64,000 nucleotides of DNA from Cloeon dipterum (Eukaryota; Arthropoda; Insecta; Ephemeroptera; Baetidae), in NCBI RefSeq assembly GCF_949628265.1, contig NC_088790.1:32864545-32928544 (forward strand), in the 5' to 3' direction. Position 1 is the first letter of the stretch, and every line of letters starts with the position of its first letter. Below, piece after piece: positions 11,690-22,217 of this stretch. Made by a program: the position numbers and the translations under genes. The notes below the pieces were generated by a model, which had not been told where the DNA came from, ran no database searches, and was given only the letters and a program-made list of their open reading frames with translations.

Positions 11690-11870
11690 TGCAAGTCAGG
11701 GGTGAGAAAATGTCACTGCATTGCAGTGAGAAAATCTCACCCCGCCGCATGTCACTCCTTTGTGGTGCGAAAAACTCCCCTTTGACACCCCATGAATAGT
11801 GGCATGCGGTGAGGTGAGATTTTCTCAATGCAGCGCAGTGATATTTTCTCACCCCTGACTTGCAGTGTGG
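11690..11870. mobile_element. foldback element with CACTGCAAGTCAGGGG ends
   Basis: Inverted arms of ~60 bp: CACTGCAAGTCAGGGGTGAG at the left and CTCACCCCTGACTTGCAGTG at the right, continuing inward as GAGAAAAT...CTCACC. The centre is ~60 bp with no coding capacity. It looks like a small non-autonomous DNA transposon; the superfamily is not assigned because no clear target-site duplication was seen. Confidence 0.65.
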
Positions 11871-11885
11871 GAATTAGGGGAAACA

Positions 11886-12312
11886 GCAGGGTCATCCCCA
11901 CAAGCGTCAGAAACGCCGGCGGGGACGTCCCTGCTGGATATTAAGAAGAAAAGGGAAAATTAAGGTAAAAATGAAAGAGCAGGGTCACACCCACAAGCGT
12001 CTAAAACACAGGCGGGCATGACCCTGCTGGAAATTAATTAGAAAAGGGAAAATTAATGGAAAAAAGGAAAAAGCAGGGTCACACCCACAAGCGTCAAAAA
12101 CACAGGCGGGCATGACCCTGCTGGAAATTAATTAGAAAAGGGAAAATTAATGGAAAAAGGGAAAAAGCAGGGTCACACCCACAAGCGTCAAAAACACAGG
12201 CGGGCATGACCCTGCTGGAAATTAAGAAGAAAAGGGAAAATTAATGGAAAAAAGGAAAAAGCAGGGTCACACCCACAAGCGTCAAAAACACAGGCGGGCA
12301 TGACCCTGCTGA
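11886..12312. repeat. 94-bp tandem repeats, five units, hairpin-forming
   Basis: Five units start at about 11886, 11979, 12073, 12167 and 12261. Each has a perfect 10-bp inverted pair, AGCAGGGTCA and TGACCCTGCT, around ACCCACAAGCGTC...CACAGGCGGG, then a purine-rich tail (GGAAATTAATTAGAAAAGGG). The word order matches the 112-bp unit, so both arrays likely share an ancestor. Confidence 0.9.
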
Positions 12313-12329
12313 GAAAGAAATGAAAAAAG

Positions 12330-12510
12330 AATTTGGACTCACCCTAAATGTGGCCGTGGTCCTCTACAGTCACCTGGTGGTCGCTGGCGGCCTCGCTGCT
12401 CGCTGGTCCCTCAATCACGGCTGCAGACAAGCACCGCGCACGACATCGTCCCGTCACTGCCAGTTACAGACTAATGAGAGAGAGAGAGTAGGAGAAGCGA
12501 AGCAGCAGCC
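12330..12510 (-). repeat. duplicated exon-like module, copy 2
   Basis: Matches 11470-11640: shared words include CGCTGGTCCCTCAATCA, GCGCACGACATC and CACTGCCAGTTA, and both end at AGGAGAAGCGAAGCAGCA. The minus-strand donor AGG|GTGAGTCC survives, but the frame that is open in copy 1 is interrupted here, so this copy is probably noncoding or decayed. Confidence 0.5.
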
Positions 12511-12514
12511 AGAC

Positions 12515-12770
12515 ACGAAGAGAGGGGAAGGAGTGGGGGCATTCAACCAGCAATCAAGCGTCGTTTGTCCCCACTCCTTCCCCTCTTTTGGTACTGTGGC
12601 TACTTCTCCTTAAGTGAAACCGCTAGCTGCCATCCGCGCATGCGCACTTGTGCCGTCTGGCTCCGCCTCCTTCTTCACACGCACGGGATATTTTTCCCCT
12701 CTCTCGTCTATGCGACGTTTGAATGCGAGCGCCGTATAGACGAGAGAGGGGAAAAATTCCGTCTGTAAAA
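12515..12770. repeat. two short nested palindromes
   Basis: AGAGGGGAAGGAGTGGGG pairs with CCCCACTCCTTCCCCTCT around ~40 bp. Further on, TTTTTCCCCTCTCTCGTCTA pairs with TAGACGAGAGAGGGGAAAAA around ~25 bp. Both look like remains of foldback elements. No coding content. Confidence 0.7.
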
Positions 12771-12943
12771 ATGGCGGTGTCCCAGTCCTAGTTATACTGT
12801 CCTTGCGCATCACGCTTGGCCCGCGAAATCAGCGTGCACATACCACACACTCGCGCTCGCCATGATTCCAACAATTTTTCAAGTCCATTTAATTTTAATT
12901 TTGTAATGTTTTCAAACCATTGGCAAGGGCGAGACGCGTTTGA

Positions 12944-13678
12944 TTAAAAATGTTGAAAAGGACGCTGTGGAAGAGCCGGAAATTGCAAACGAGTCTGAAA
13001 CGCCGCCAGCTGAGGAAGCTGAGAAGCAAGAAGAGCCTGTGGCTGAAGATCAAGAGTTGCCTTTGGTGGAAAAAGAGGCGCCGTTGGCCTCGTCCGAGAA
13101 GGATTTGAGTGACGAAAAGGTGTCGAGAGAACTCGAAACTGAGGATGTGCCGAAGACGTGAAGATGACGTATTTTTCCTCTCGCGGCAAACGTCCGCTGG
13201 ACAATTCACCGAGGATTTTTGCCAGGTCGTTAAACCTTTCAGCAATCCATTAAAATAAAATAATAAGAAGCAATTATAAATAAATCGAACCAGATTAAAA
13301 TATTGGGACAGCCATTGGCCGTGGAGAGCATTGGAATGTGGCCAGAGCCGTACAGGAACATGTTGCCCACGATCTTTTTCACAATTAAAATTAAATAGAT
13401 TATCGTGAATAAAATATTTTGTTTTTCCTCTACTTCTCGGTCGTAAATCATGTGGAGACAGTAGGAGTTGCTGAAACTCTTCTTGTTGATGGCTTCGATG
13501 ACTCGCTTCACGCTCCGCGTGTATTGCGGTTTGCTTTTCAATTGGATGCCTCGTTTCATTGGCACTAATTATTTAATTAAAATTGAAAAACTGCATACAA
13601 ATACTTGCCGATTTGGTGTGCGTCAATAAATATCGTGAAGCAGAGGAGAAGAGAAACCGTCCGTAGCGCCAACATCAT
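12944..13678 (-). CDS. chimeric truncated ionotropic receptor, possible new gene
   Basis: Inverted copy of receptor exons 1-4: 13678-13609, 13564-13434, 13373-13291 and 13235-12944. The GC-AG first intron and all later splice sites and phases are preserved. After the ...YVIFTSS stretch the receptor homology ends, and the frame runs on, still open, through the antisense of a PPP4R2 tail copy to a stop at 12944. That gives ~191 residues with a signal peptide but no channel domain. Exon 2 is identical to the parent; exon 1 has one M-to-I change. It cannot be a channel. It could be a translated secreted chimera, or a young pseudogene that has not yet decayed. Confidence 0.45.
12960..13160 (+). 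pseudogene. partial copy of PPP4R2 acidic C-terminal exon
   Basis: On the plus strand a frame reads [23 protein letters not shown] and on to SDEKVSRELETEDVP, closely matching the last exon of PPP4R2 at 15004-15356 but inverted relative to it. A few codons are missing, always in whole codons, so the frame stays open. It has no promoter or 5' exons. It joins the receptor copy at about 13153 across a short shared word (GAAGACGTG/GAGGACGTG). Confidence 0.85.
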
Positions 13679-14215
13679 TTTTCAAGAGTGACCGCAGAAA
13701 TTCGATGCGAGGGAAGGGTTAAAATTGAATCGATTTCGTCTCTAACTGCAGCTGCCGGTTTCACACAATTAACGTCGCTCAAAATTCTTATGTTATTCAA
13801 ACAAATTAACGTCAACTTGTCTAAATTGAGTGGTGTCCAAAAATATTTATTCAAAATCCTGCGTGTCAGAAACAAACTCAGGGCTTTATTCGATCCCTAA
13901 AACGCCTAAAAATATTATCTACGTGTTTTAAGTAAAAACATTAATTATTTTTAGTCTTTTTTATGCTGCTAAAATGTTTTATTTCTAAAATTGCTGGAGA
14001 AATTCAAAGATTTCTGTTCGAAAAAGCCCGCGAATTCCATACAATGGATTCTTGGAGCAGAGAATTTAATAATTCTTCGCTGACAACGCGCAAGTCAGAT
14101 TCTCCCTCGCATTTCAGCTGTTGCTACACAACCGGGAGAGTTATTGACATGCGTTCTGCGTCAGCCAATCAGCGTCGAGCAAATAATTCTTGGCTGTTTT
14201 CTATAATTTTCGTGT
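13153..14215. repeat. inverted copy of 2270-3345
   Basis: Contains, in reverse, receptor exon 4 (part) through the promoter and MITE copy B3. The coding part is nearly identical to the source; the upstream half shows many substitutions and small indels. Distance from source ~10 kb. Confidence 0.92.
14035..14215. mobile_element. Family B foldback MITE, copy 3
   Basis: Descends from copy 1 by the segmental duplication. The right arm CAGCCAATCAGCGTCGAG is intact here although lost in copy 1. The central palindrome is degenerate (GTTGCTACACAAC). Confidence 0.75.
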
Positions 14216-14267
14216 TTTCAATCGAAATTGAGTTGGTTAAAATCGACTTTTAATGAATTTCTGCGTT

Positions 14268-14590
14268 TATCAATCGATAAATCAACTCTTTTTTCATGTA
14301 TAATCACAGAAACACATTATAAGTTGATTTAAAACGGTTTAAATCCAAACAAAAACACTTAAATCGGAGAAATGAACAAGAATTCTTTGCTAGAAGAACC
14401 GTCGATGCTGATTGGCTGACAACGCGCAAGTCAGATTTTCCCGCGCAATTCACTACACTTGCAAGCTGTTGACGTGCGTTCAGCGTCAGCCAATCAGTGT
14501 CGAGGATTCTCCGAACCAAAATTTCTTGCTGCTTTTTCCCCGTATCCTCGTTATCATTCTCAATTCATTCGATTAAATTAAACTTTTAAC
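14268..14590. mobile_element. Family B foldback MITE, copy 4
   Basis: Full outer arms (AATCGATAAATCAACTCTTT...AGTTGATTTAAAACGG) and inner GATGCTGATTGGCTGAC / GTCAGCCAATCAGTGTCGAG. The central X-box palindrome is deleted. Confidence 0.8.
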
Positions 14591-15003
14591 GAGTTTCCAC
14601 CATTTTAAAATAAATTCCAACTTTCCAGCTGCAAAATTAGAATCGAATGATCGATTTTCCAATTATCAGAGGGAATTTCGCATGGGATTCTTACGGAAAA
14701 GAGCGTTTGACACATTTAGATAAATTAAATTTTCAAAAAGGAAAGAATGCGCGGCGTGTGAGCAACTGTCTCTTTATTAGAATACAGGTGAGATAAAAAT
14801 AAATATTTCGCAGCGTAGCGCATAATCACTAAGAAACTAATATTACGGGGTTGCATTGCCCACCACCGTTGTTCATCACAAAACGTGTTACGCCATTCTT
14901 CTGCTAAATTCGACGGTTTGTGAGAGTTTATAGAGGCTCAGTTGAGAGCGGCATCAGAAAATAAATTAAGTGTCAGAGAATTGTCCACGCGAGTAAATGC
15001 AAC
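14591..15003. other. 3' flank of PPP4R2
   Basis: AT-rich sequence that must contain the PPP4R2 3' UTR. No ORF or repeat noted. Confidence 0.4.
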
Positions 15004-16163
15004 TCAGCTCTGCTCCTCCATTGGCATTGGCACGTCCTCAGTTTCGAGTGCTTTCGACACCTTTTCGTCACTCAAATCCTTCTCGGGCGAGGCCAACGGC
15101 GCCTCTTTTTCCACCAAAGGCATCTCTTGGTCTTCAGACACAGCCACAGGCTCTTCTTGCTTCTCAGCTTCCTCCACAGGTTCAGCTGGAGGCGTTTTAT
15201 CAGACTCCTTTGCAATTTCCGGCTCTTCCGCAGCTTCCTTCGGAGGTTCGGCAGTCTCGGTTTCAACCTGTGGTTCTACAGGTTCAACCTCCAGCTTGGA
15301 GGGTTCCTCTTTCATCTCACCATCTTCTTCAGGTTCTTTGGCAGGTTCTTCCTCGTCTAAAATTCGAAAATGAAGCATATCTCAAGCAGACAAAAAATCA
15401 AACCAACCTTTCTTGTCTTCGACGTGGTCGCCATTTTGCTCCTTGACGGCAGTCTCCGTGTCCAGCTTCTCCTCGACTTCCTCAATGCGCGGCTTCTTGG
15501 GCTCGGGGGCCTCGAGGCCGTTGTCCTCGGACAGACCGTTGGCCGTGACCTGCGGAGGATCGTTGCCGCTGACAACCAGAACGTTCTTCTCGACGGCTCG
15601 CATGAACTTGTCGATGCGGTTGTACTGCTCCCTCGGCGTCGTCAGCAGCTCGGACAGGCGCTGCAGGGTGAACGGACACCTGAGGAACAGACCCTCAAGG
15701 TCTTAAATGGATTTGGTGGGGGTAGGGCGATGCTTTGCTCTGACTGGTTGCCTGCTTTCCCCTCTCCTTTGATCAGCCAATAGGTCACAGCACAGCATTG
15801 ACCCACTTTTCAGTTCAAATAAAAAAGAGCGCTTTTATTTAAAACGTGTACGATGCACGTGATAAGGACGAAAATTAACAAAAAAAAAACGCACGTGTCG
15901 AAAGAGTCGAGTCGCTGCAGCAGTCGCGTGCGCATTCCAGTGGCGTCGAACGCGTCCGGCGAGTGGGAATCGGGGTTGAGAATGAAGTCGTCCAGCACGA
16001 GTGCCAGTTTGCGCTGGAAGAGCGGCTTGATGCTGGTCCACGGCAGCAGCGAGTCGCCCGTGCGAGCCACGGCGCGCAGGTACTCCTCCAGCTGATCGGG
16101 CAGCGGCGCATCCTGATCCTCGGGCAGCGCCTCCAGCGCCGTCAGCACCGTGTCACGCTCCAT
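15004..16163 (-). CDS. PPP4R2: PP4 regulatory subunit 2
   Basis: Three exons, 16163-15895, 15679-15408 and 15356-15004, give ~297 residues. The N-terminal fold matches human PPP4R2 in order: a helix start ([15 protein letters not shown]), [24 protein letters not shown], then [19 protein letters not shown] and [17 protein letters not shown]. The C-terminal third is a disordered Glu/Pro/Lys tail. The protein targets protein phosphatase 4 in DNA-damage repair, centrosome and splicing roles. The start chosen is MERD at 16163, since the upstream in-frame stretch is not family-like. The tail exon has an inverted partial copy at ~13 kb. It is divergent from Swip-1. Confidence 0.9.
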
Positions 16164-16659
16164 CCGTCCGTCAGAGTCCGTGTCCGAGTCTGTACGTACG
16201 CGAACCTGTTGACGACCGGCGCAGGCAGATACTAATGATACTAAAACAAAACATAAACACGCACGACCACGCCCCTCACAATGAACCGCAGCCGGTTTCT
16301 CTTTTCGGTTCAACGCGCCATCAGGCGGGCAGTCCGGAAGTAATATTGTATAAATTGTTGTAGTACCGGTTTAATTTTGTATAAAATTGAGACAAGAAAT
16401 TTCTAGTTTTCAGTCTTTTCTGCTTTTTATGAATATGCAAACAGACTTATGAATGTATTAAATGAATTAAAGCCACATTTCGGACCGAAAGAGCTAAAAT
16501 ATTTAGAGTTAAGGGAAACTATTTCCTAAATTATACCGGTTTTTGAACGAAACTAAACCGGTTTATCTAGCTTTTGAGTGGGAAGTGAAGAAGCAAGTCA
16601 AATTGAAGCGTTCAAGTCAACTTATTTTTTAGTGAGTGCCCGCACCGCATTGGAGAAAC
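16164..16659. promoter_or_regulatory. bidirectional promoter, PPP4R2 / Swip-1
   Basis: About 0.5 kb separates two divergent start codons, so both promoters and 5' UTRs must lie here. The part near PPP4R2 is GC-richer (CACGACCACGCCCCTC); the middle is AT-rich. No specific factor site is claimed. Confidence 0.5.
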
Positions 16660-19600
16660 ATGTCCACGGAGAACGAACTGTCCTCGGTGCTGTCCAGGCG
16701 ACAGGCCATCAACGACGCTCTGGAAGACGGAGTGGAGGTGAAGCCGCGGTTCCGCGCCGCCACATCGATCTACACCGAGTTCCACGAGTTTACGCGCAAG
16801 CAGATCAAGCAGTACGAGACCGAATTCAACAAGTAAGTTGTCCCGGACTGACCGGACACGAGCCAGGGGGTCGTGTTCGCGTTGCGACACCCCCGGACAC
16901 CGAAAGGTGGACGCGGACGGGGAGTGTCTGGGTGGTTTTATTCAGGATTATTGATTTTTCGCGCCTCGGCCACCCTTGACACACTTTGCGGGCGGCGGGG
17001 GTGGTTTTTTGGGGTGACAACCATCGATAAAATTTAGGCGCAATAGCGAGAACATGGGAGGAAGGTTTTAATTGTGTTGTAACCGTTTTAAAGGATTTGG
17101 TAGATAGATAAAAATGTTTTTTTTCTTCGGATAATGAGGGTTCTTTCGAAATTGTTGAGAAATATGCGGCTGATTGGGTTTCTAATTATTTCTAGATGTT
17201 TAATGCATTCAGTCAACCATTAGAAACAAATTAATTAAAAAATATTTATTGTTTTTGGTTTAATGATCGAGTTGTTTCGGTGAAAACAAAGAGAAATCGA
17301 TGAATTATCGAGCCTCTATTGAATTTAATTATTTTTAATCGCGCTCTTCACTCGAACGTCGTTCAATTGATTGAGCTGTCAGGCGGCGATCGGTGCGAAA
17401 CGACTTTCTTTGTTGTAAAAAATGTATTATTCCACTTTTGAGATAAATACAAGGAAAAATTGCGCAATTACAAGCTGTGGAATTCCCCGTAATTTTGTCA
17501 TTACTCGCACGAACACGGAAATTTCGTTATCGATTTATTTAAAGCACTCCTAATTTCCTGGAAATGTTTAAACGCGAGTCGTTTACTTCCTAAAAGACAA
17601 ATATTTATGCGTCGGCTGAAATGAACCCTTTTGCTCGCGCCGCCGGCCTCTTTCGTGCTAAAAAAAATATTTTTGGACTCTCCGTTATGGTTGGCGCGTT
17701 GGAGCGTGAACCATTATCTTTAAGCAGCCGGATGCCAGTTTAATTGGGCGTGCATTTGCATAACTGAACGAAAAATGTTCTTTTCGGACGCCAGTTGGAA
17801 ATGGGGAAGTGCCGCCGCGACGCGAGGTTGAGATTGTTTCTCTTCCTCACGACGTGACATACAAAAAAATAAATTCTCGTCCGTTCGAACGCACTTTCGA
17901 TTTTAGCGGCGTGCATGTTAAAAAAACGGCGAAGAATGAACCGAATAAGGCGCGTCGAGGAAGAGACAGAGAGAAAGTGCCGCTCGCTCGCTCGCACACT
18001 AAACTTGTTATTATTATTTCAATTCCGGCGATTCCCAATCACGCCGAGCCAGCCATCCAGCGAAAGCGCTTCTGATTTTTCCGCTTCTGGAAATTGTACA
18101 CCTGTTTCATGCTCAAATGCAAAAACAGAGATAATTATTATTTTTCAAGGCTGCGCGCTGAGTCAGGGCGCGCGCTGTGCGGTGTGTGTGTGTGTGACTC
18201 ACATGAAGTCACAGCTGATGGGCTGGTGTGGCAATAGAGTTGATTAATTGGTACAATAGCTTCTCCCCCTGACCCAAAACGCAGCCGCCTGACTGAGTGG
18301 AAATATTTTTATTACTTTACTGGCAGGAAATCAATGTTTTCCAAACGAAAAAACACAGAAACTTGTAGTTTGGCTGACAATATTTCCACTTTATTAACAA
18401 CAAGTTTTTATCTTGAATATTAAAGACATAAAATTCAATGTAAACAAATTTTTACAAGAACTTGTTAGCTAAATAAAGTTTTTAATCGAATTTAAAACAA
18501 TTATTTGTTATTCTTGTTAAAGCAGAGAACCTTTTTCCGATTTTGTTTAGTCTCAACGTTCAGCCAAAGAGTTGATTTGTCGTTTTATAATGGCAAAAAC
18601 ACATCAAAAGTTGATTTAAACTGTTTTAATTGCGAATTGAAACACGTAAATCGAAGAAAGCAGCAAGAATTCTCTACCAGTAAATTCCTCGTCGCTGATT
18701 GGCTGACAAAAACGCGCTAGCAGCTCCCGCGTGGTTGCCTAGCAACGTAGAAAAAGCTAGTGAATTGCGCGGGAGAATCTGACATGCGCGTTGTCAGCCA
18801 ATCGGCGTTGAGGATCCTTCTAGCAGAGAATTCTTGCTGATTTCTCAAATTTGAGTGTTTTCATTTGGAATTAGACCATTTTGAATGTGTTTCTGCCATT
18901 ATAAATTAATAGAAAGAGTTGATTTATTGATTTTGAAACGCAGAAATCCTTAAAAAGTCGATTTAAAACTTGAAAATGGGAAAAAGCAGCAGGAATTCTT
19001 TGCTCAGAGAATCCTCGACGCTGATTGGCTGACGCTGAACGCACGTCAACAGCTCCCGCGGTTGCCTAGCAACATCTTCCATTTGTAGTGAATCTGACAT
19101 GCGCGTTGTCAGCCAATCAGCATCGAGGATTCTTCCAGCAGAGAATTCTTGTTGATTCCTCCGATTTGAAGTGTTTTTTCATTTGGAATTTAATCGTTTA
19201 AATCAACTTTTAATGTGTTTCTGCGATTATAAATCGATAGACCAACTCTTTAGGTGCAATTAGAGACGACCAGGAATGTTTTAGAGAATTCTAGTCCTTT
19301 TCGGATTGCATTGAATTTACACTTTGCGAGAAAGACATTTTTACTTTACTGAATATTCTGAAAATTCTCAACATTTCAAATTAAATGAAGTGTTTAATTG
19401 GTTCTTTTGCAATTCTCACGGTGTCACTGCGCAATTGTCACATCCGCGTTGACAGTATTTGACCTCTAACTCGGCCTCTGAAGCCCATTTGAAACAATTG
19501 ATTAACTGACAAAACTGTAGATCGCCATCCCTGAAAGACATGCTAACGTAAGAAGAGAAAGAAGTTAAACCGGAAAAAGAGAGACAGTGCGGTCTTTAAT

Positions 19601-22217
19601 TTGTTTCACTTTAGGTTTTGCATGGTGGCGAGAGGAGAGAAAAATGCGGGTCGACCTCTTTTTGTCGCGCACCCGAGGCCGTCGCATCGCATCTGCCGAT
19701 TGTTGAAAAAGGAAAATAAACCGCGACCGGTCCTTGAAAGACTCGTTTGCATTTAATATTCCTCTGCTCACGTTTCGCTCCTAATTTTATGTTTTATTCG
19801 TTTTGCAACCCTTGCAGCCGAAGAAAGCGACACGCACGTGACTCACGGCGACGCGTAATCAGGCCGACCGACAACTCGGCGTTTCCAAATCAAAGTTCGA
19901 CGCTCCCTCCCAAACAATTGAAACGAAATTAATAAAATTTGATACGCGTCGGCAGCGTTTTAAAAAAAAGCCGATCGGGTGTTGCCTTGAGAAATTATTT
20001 CAAGATCCTCAGGAATTTTGTTCAGAAATGTCGAAATATTTTTATTCTCGAGAGCACGGAAGGTGAGAAGCGTCGAAGTGCTGGCCACTGAGGGAATGCG
20101 GCCTGGTTTATTTAAATCGACTCGTCCGCGCACGATAAGATAACAAGTTTTCACCGGCCTAAATCGCAAAATGCGAAGCTGCGCGTTGGTCAACATGTTT
20201 TGCTCGGAAATAGTGCAATCGAAGATCCCTATCTCCTTCTTTTTTATTTAAAACCGTCTACTGTTGTTTCGAAATAAAACTTGTCGAATAAAATAATAAA
20301 TTTTGTAATTCTTCAAATGTCTTAATATATTTAAATTTTTATTCGAGTGACGAGGAAGTTTGGAGCGAAAACAGGAAGCGTGTGGTTGATACGTAATTCG
20401 AGTTGCTGATAGCCGAGTCTGGTGGGTTTTGCTTCCCTTTGGCTTTGGCTTTGGCTTTGGCGCGGGCACAGCTGCACCGCAGACGAACGCCAACAAAATC
20501 GTCATTGTTCCACGCATTTGCGTGTTTATTATTTCTGATGCCTGCTCAACACACGATCCAACCCTTTTTCAAACCATTTTTCGCTCGGGTGGGGACGCTC
20601 ATTGCGTTTTTTTGCCGTCGTCTGCGGCCTGCCGACGGGAAAATCCGCAGGCGCTGCTCAAATTGATTTTTATTCAATTGTCTCTGCACTGCAAGCGGGT
20701 TTATTTTCAGCCTCGCAGTGTGGATAATTTATGCGGTGTGGCGACATTGGCAGAAGCCTATAATATCACATATCTCGTCTCGTCTCGCTTCTTTGAAGAC
20801 CAATAACGTCAATAGCAAAAAATAAAAAATAAATGACGATGTATGGAAATTTCTAGAAGCAGGGAATCGCTCTTTTAGTGCTTTAAATTTTAAATATAAC
20901 GCCATCGCCGTCAAAATATAGGCTTTTGAGATGTTAATTTAAATAATAAAGGAATCCAAAGGGCTTTCCTATAAATAAAAGGCGACATTTTAGCCATTTT
21001 TATTTTTTCCCCCTAAAATACGGTCTTTAACTAAGTTTCTGAGCTCACCAATCGATTCCTGATGGTCGAATTAGTTAATATGGATGTTTTTTCCCTCCAA
21101 AAAGTCCAGCGCGACGTGCGAATTTTTTTCCCGCCAAAACTATATGAATGCGAGAAGTGCGCATGCGTCCGAGCTGGCTGGATCTGACAAAGAAGTCATT
21201 CGCACAGGCGGTCAAGTCAAACCAGCTCTCACACATGCGCACTTATCGCATTCATATTGTTTTGGCGGGAAAAAAAGTTCTTACGTCGCGCTGGAATTTT
21301 TGGAGGGAAAAAACATTTACTTTACCTAATTGGACCCTCAGGAAGCGATTGGTGAGCTCAGAAACTTCGTCAGAGACGTTCTTTTAATTTAAATTTGAAG
21401 TTTGAGCCATTTCAAATATTTTGAAACCCCTAATTTTAGACTTTTTAAAATTTTGATGATTTAACCTGATGCAAACAAGTTTTTTCTCTAGGTATGACGA
21501 GGGCGGTGACGGCTTTTTAGACCTGACCGAGCTGAAGCTGATGATGGAGCGGCTGGGCGCGCCGCAGACGCACCTCGGACTGAAGAGCATGATCGCCGAG
21601 GTGGACGAGGACAAAGACAACAAGATCAGCTTCCGCGAGTTCCTGCTCATCTTCCGCAAAGCGAGCGCCGGCGAACTCTCGGACGACTCGGGTCTCAGCC
21701 AGCTGGCCAGGCTCACCGAGATCTGCGTCCACGAAGTCGGCGTCGTCGGAGCAAAGTCTTTCTTCGAGGCCAAGGTTCGTTACAATATACATTTCGATAG
21801 TAAAATTTATTCATTTTGCACTTTTCTTGCTAGATTCGAAAGGAGGTATTCGCACGCTGCTTATTTTTCCATTTTTAGACTTTGTCACAAATTTCTCACA
21901 ACAATTCAACCGAGCAACAATAAAAGAATGCAGGGAGGGACAGCGAGTGTCCGAGGAAGCTGTATTTTTTTCTTCTGTCTCGTGTTTTGCAGGATTTTTT
22001 TATTTAAAAATCGACAGCGGAATTTTCGTTGGCCTTTTTTAATTAAATATCGTTTTTAGTCTAATAGAAAATAAATTGATTTCAGATTGAGGAGCAAAAC
22101 AAGGGAAGCAAATTCGAGCAGGAGCTGCGGGAAGAGCAGGAAGGGCGGCGGCGCGAGGAGGAGGAGCGGGCACGGCGGAGACAGGCGTTCAAGCAGACGG
22201 CCTCCGTCTTCCAGTAG
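16660..22217 (+). CDS. Swip-1: Swiprosin-1 / EF-hand domain protein D2
   Basis: Exons 16660-16832, 21492-21774 and 22086-22217 give 195 residues. Exon 1 is the N-terminal segment (MSTENELSSVLSRRQAIND); its last two bases join exon 2 to make NKYDEGGDGF. Exon 2 holds two EF-hands with complete loops, DEGGDGFLDLTE and DEDKDNKISFRE. Exon 3 is a charged coiled coil ending TASVFQ. The family binds Ca2+ and actin and cross-links filaments at the leading edge of cells. Intron 1 is 4.66 kb, very long for this window, and holds MITEs B5, B6 and A3. A polyadenylation signal AATAAA lies near 22574. Confidence 0.93.
18565..18912. mobile_element. Family B foldback MITE, copy 5
   Basis: Long arms starting AAAGAGTTGATTTGTCG, inner CGCTGATTGGCTGAC and GTCAGCCAATCGGCGTTGAG, central GGTTGCCTAGCAAC. 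It lies in Swip-1 intron 1 and abuts copy 6, sharing the junction word AAAGAGTTGATTTA. Confidence 0.88.
18912..19252. mobile_element. Family B foldback MITE, copy 6
   Basis: Full-length neighbour of copy 5 in direct tandem. Arms AAAGAGTTGATTTATTGA / AATCGATAGACCAACTCTTT, centre GGTTGCCTAGCAAC, flanked by GATTGGCTGAC and GTCAGCCAATCAGCATCGAG. Confidence 0.9.
21018..21386. mobile_element. Family A foldback MITE, copy 3
   Basis: Arms ACGGTCTTTAACTAAGTTTC / GAAACTTCGTCAGAGACG, with both E2F-like sites (CCCGCCAAAAC and GTTTTGGCGGG) intact. It lies in Swip-1 intron 1, ~105 bp before exon 2. Confidence 0.88.

Noticed and set aside
6650-12312. CRISPR-like array
   Set aside because: Units are 112 or 94 bp with no unique spacers, in a eukaryotic context; these are tandem repeats.
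16164-16313. Upstream extension of PPP4R2 to an earlier ATG
   Set aside because: The added ~50 residues lack family similarity; [15 protein letters not shown] aligns with the usual start.
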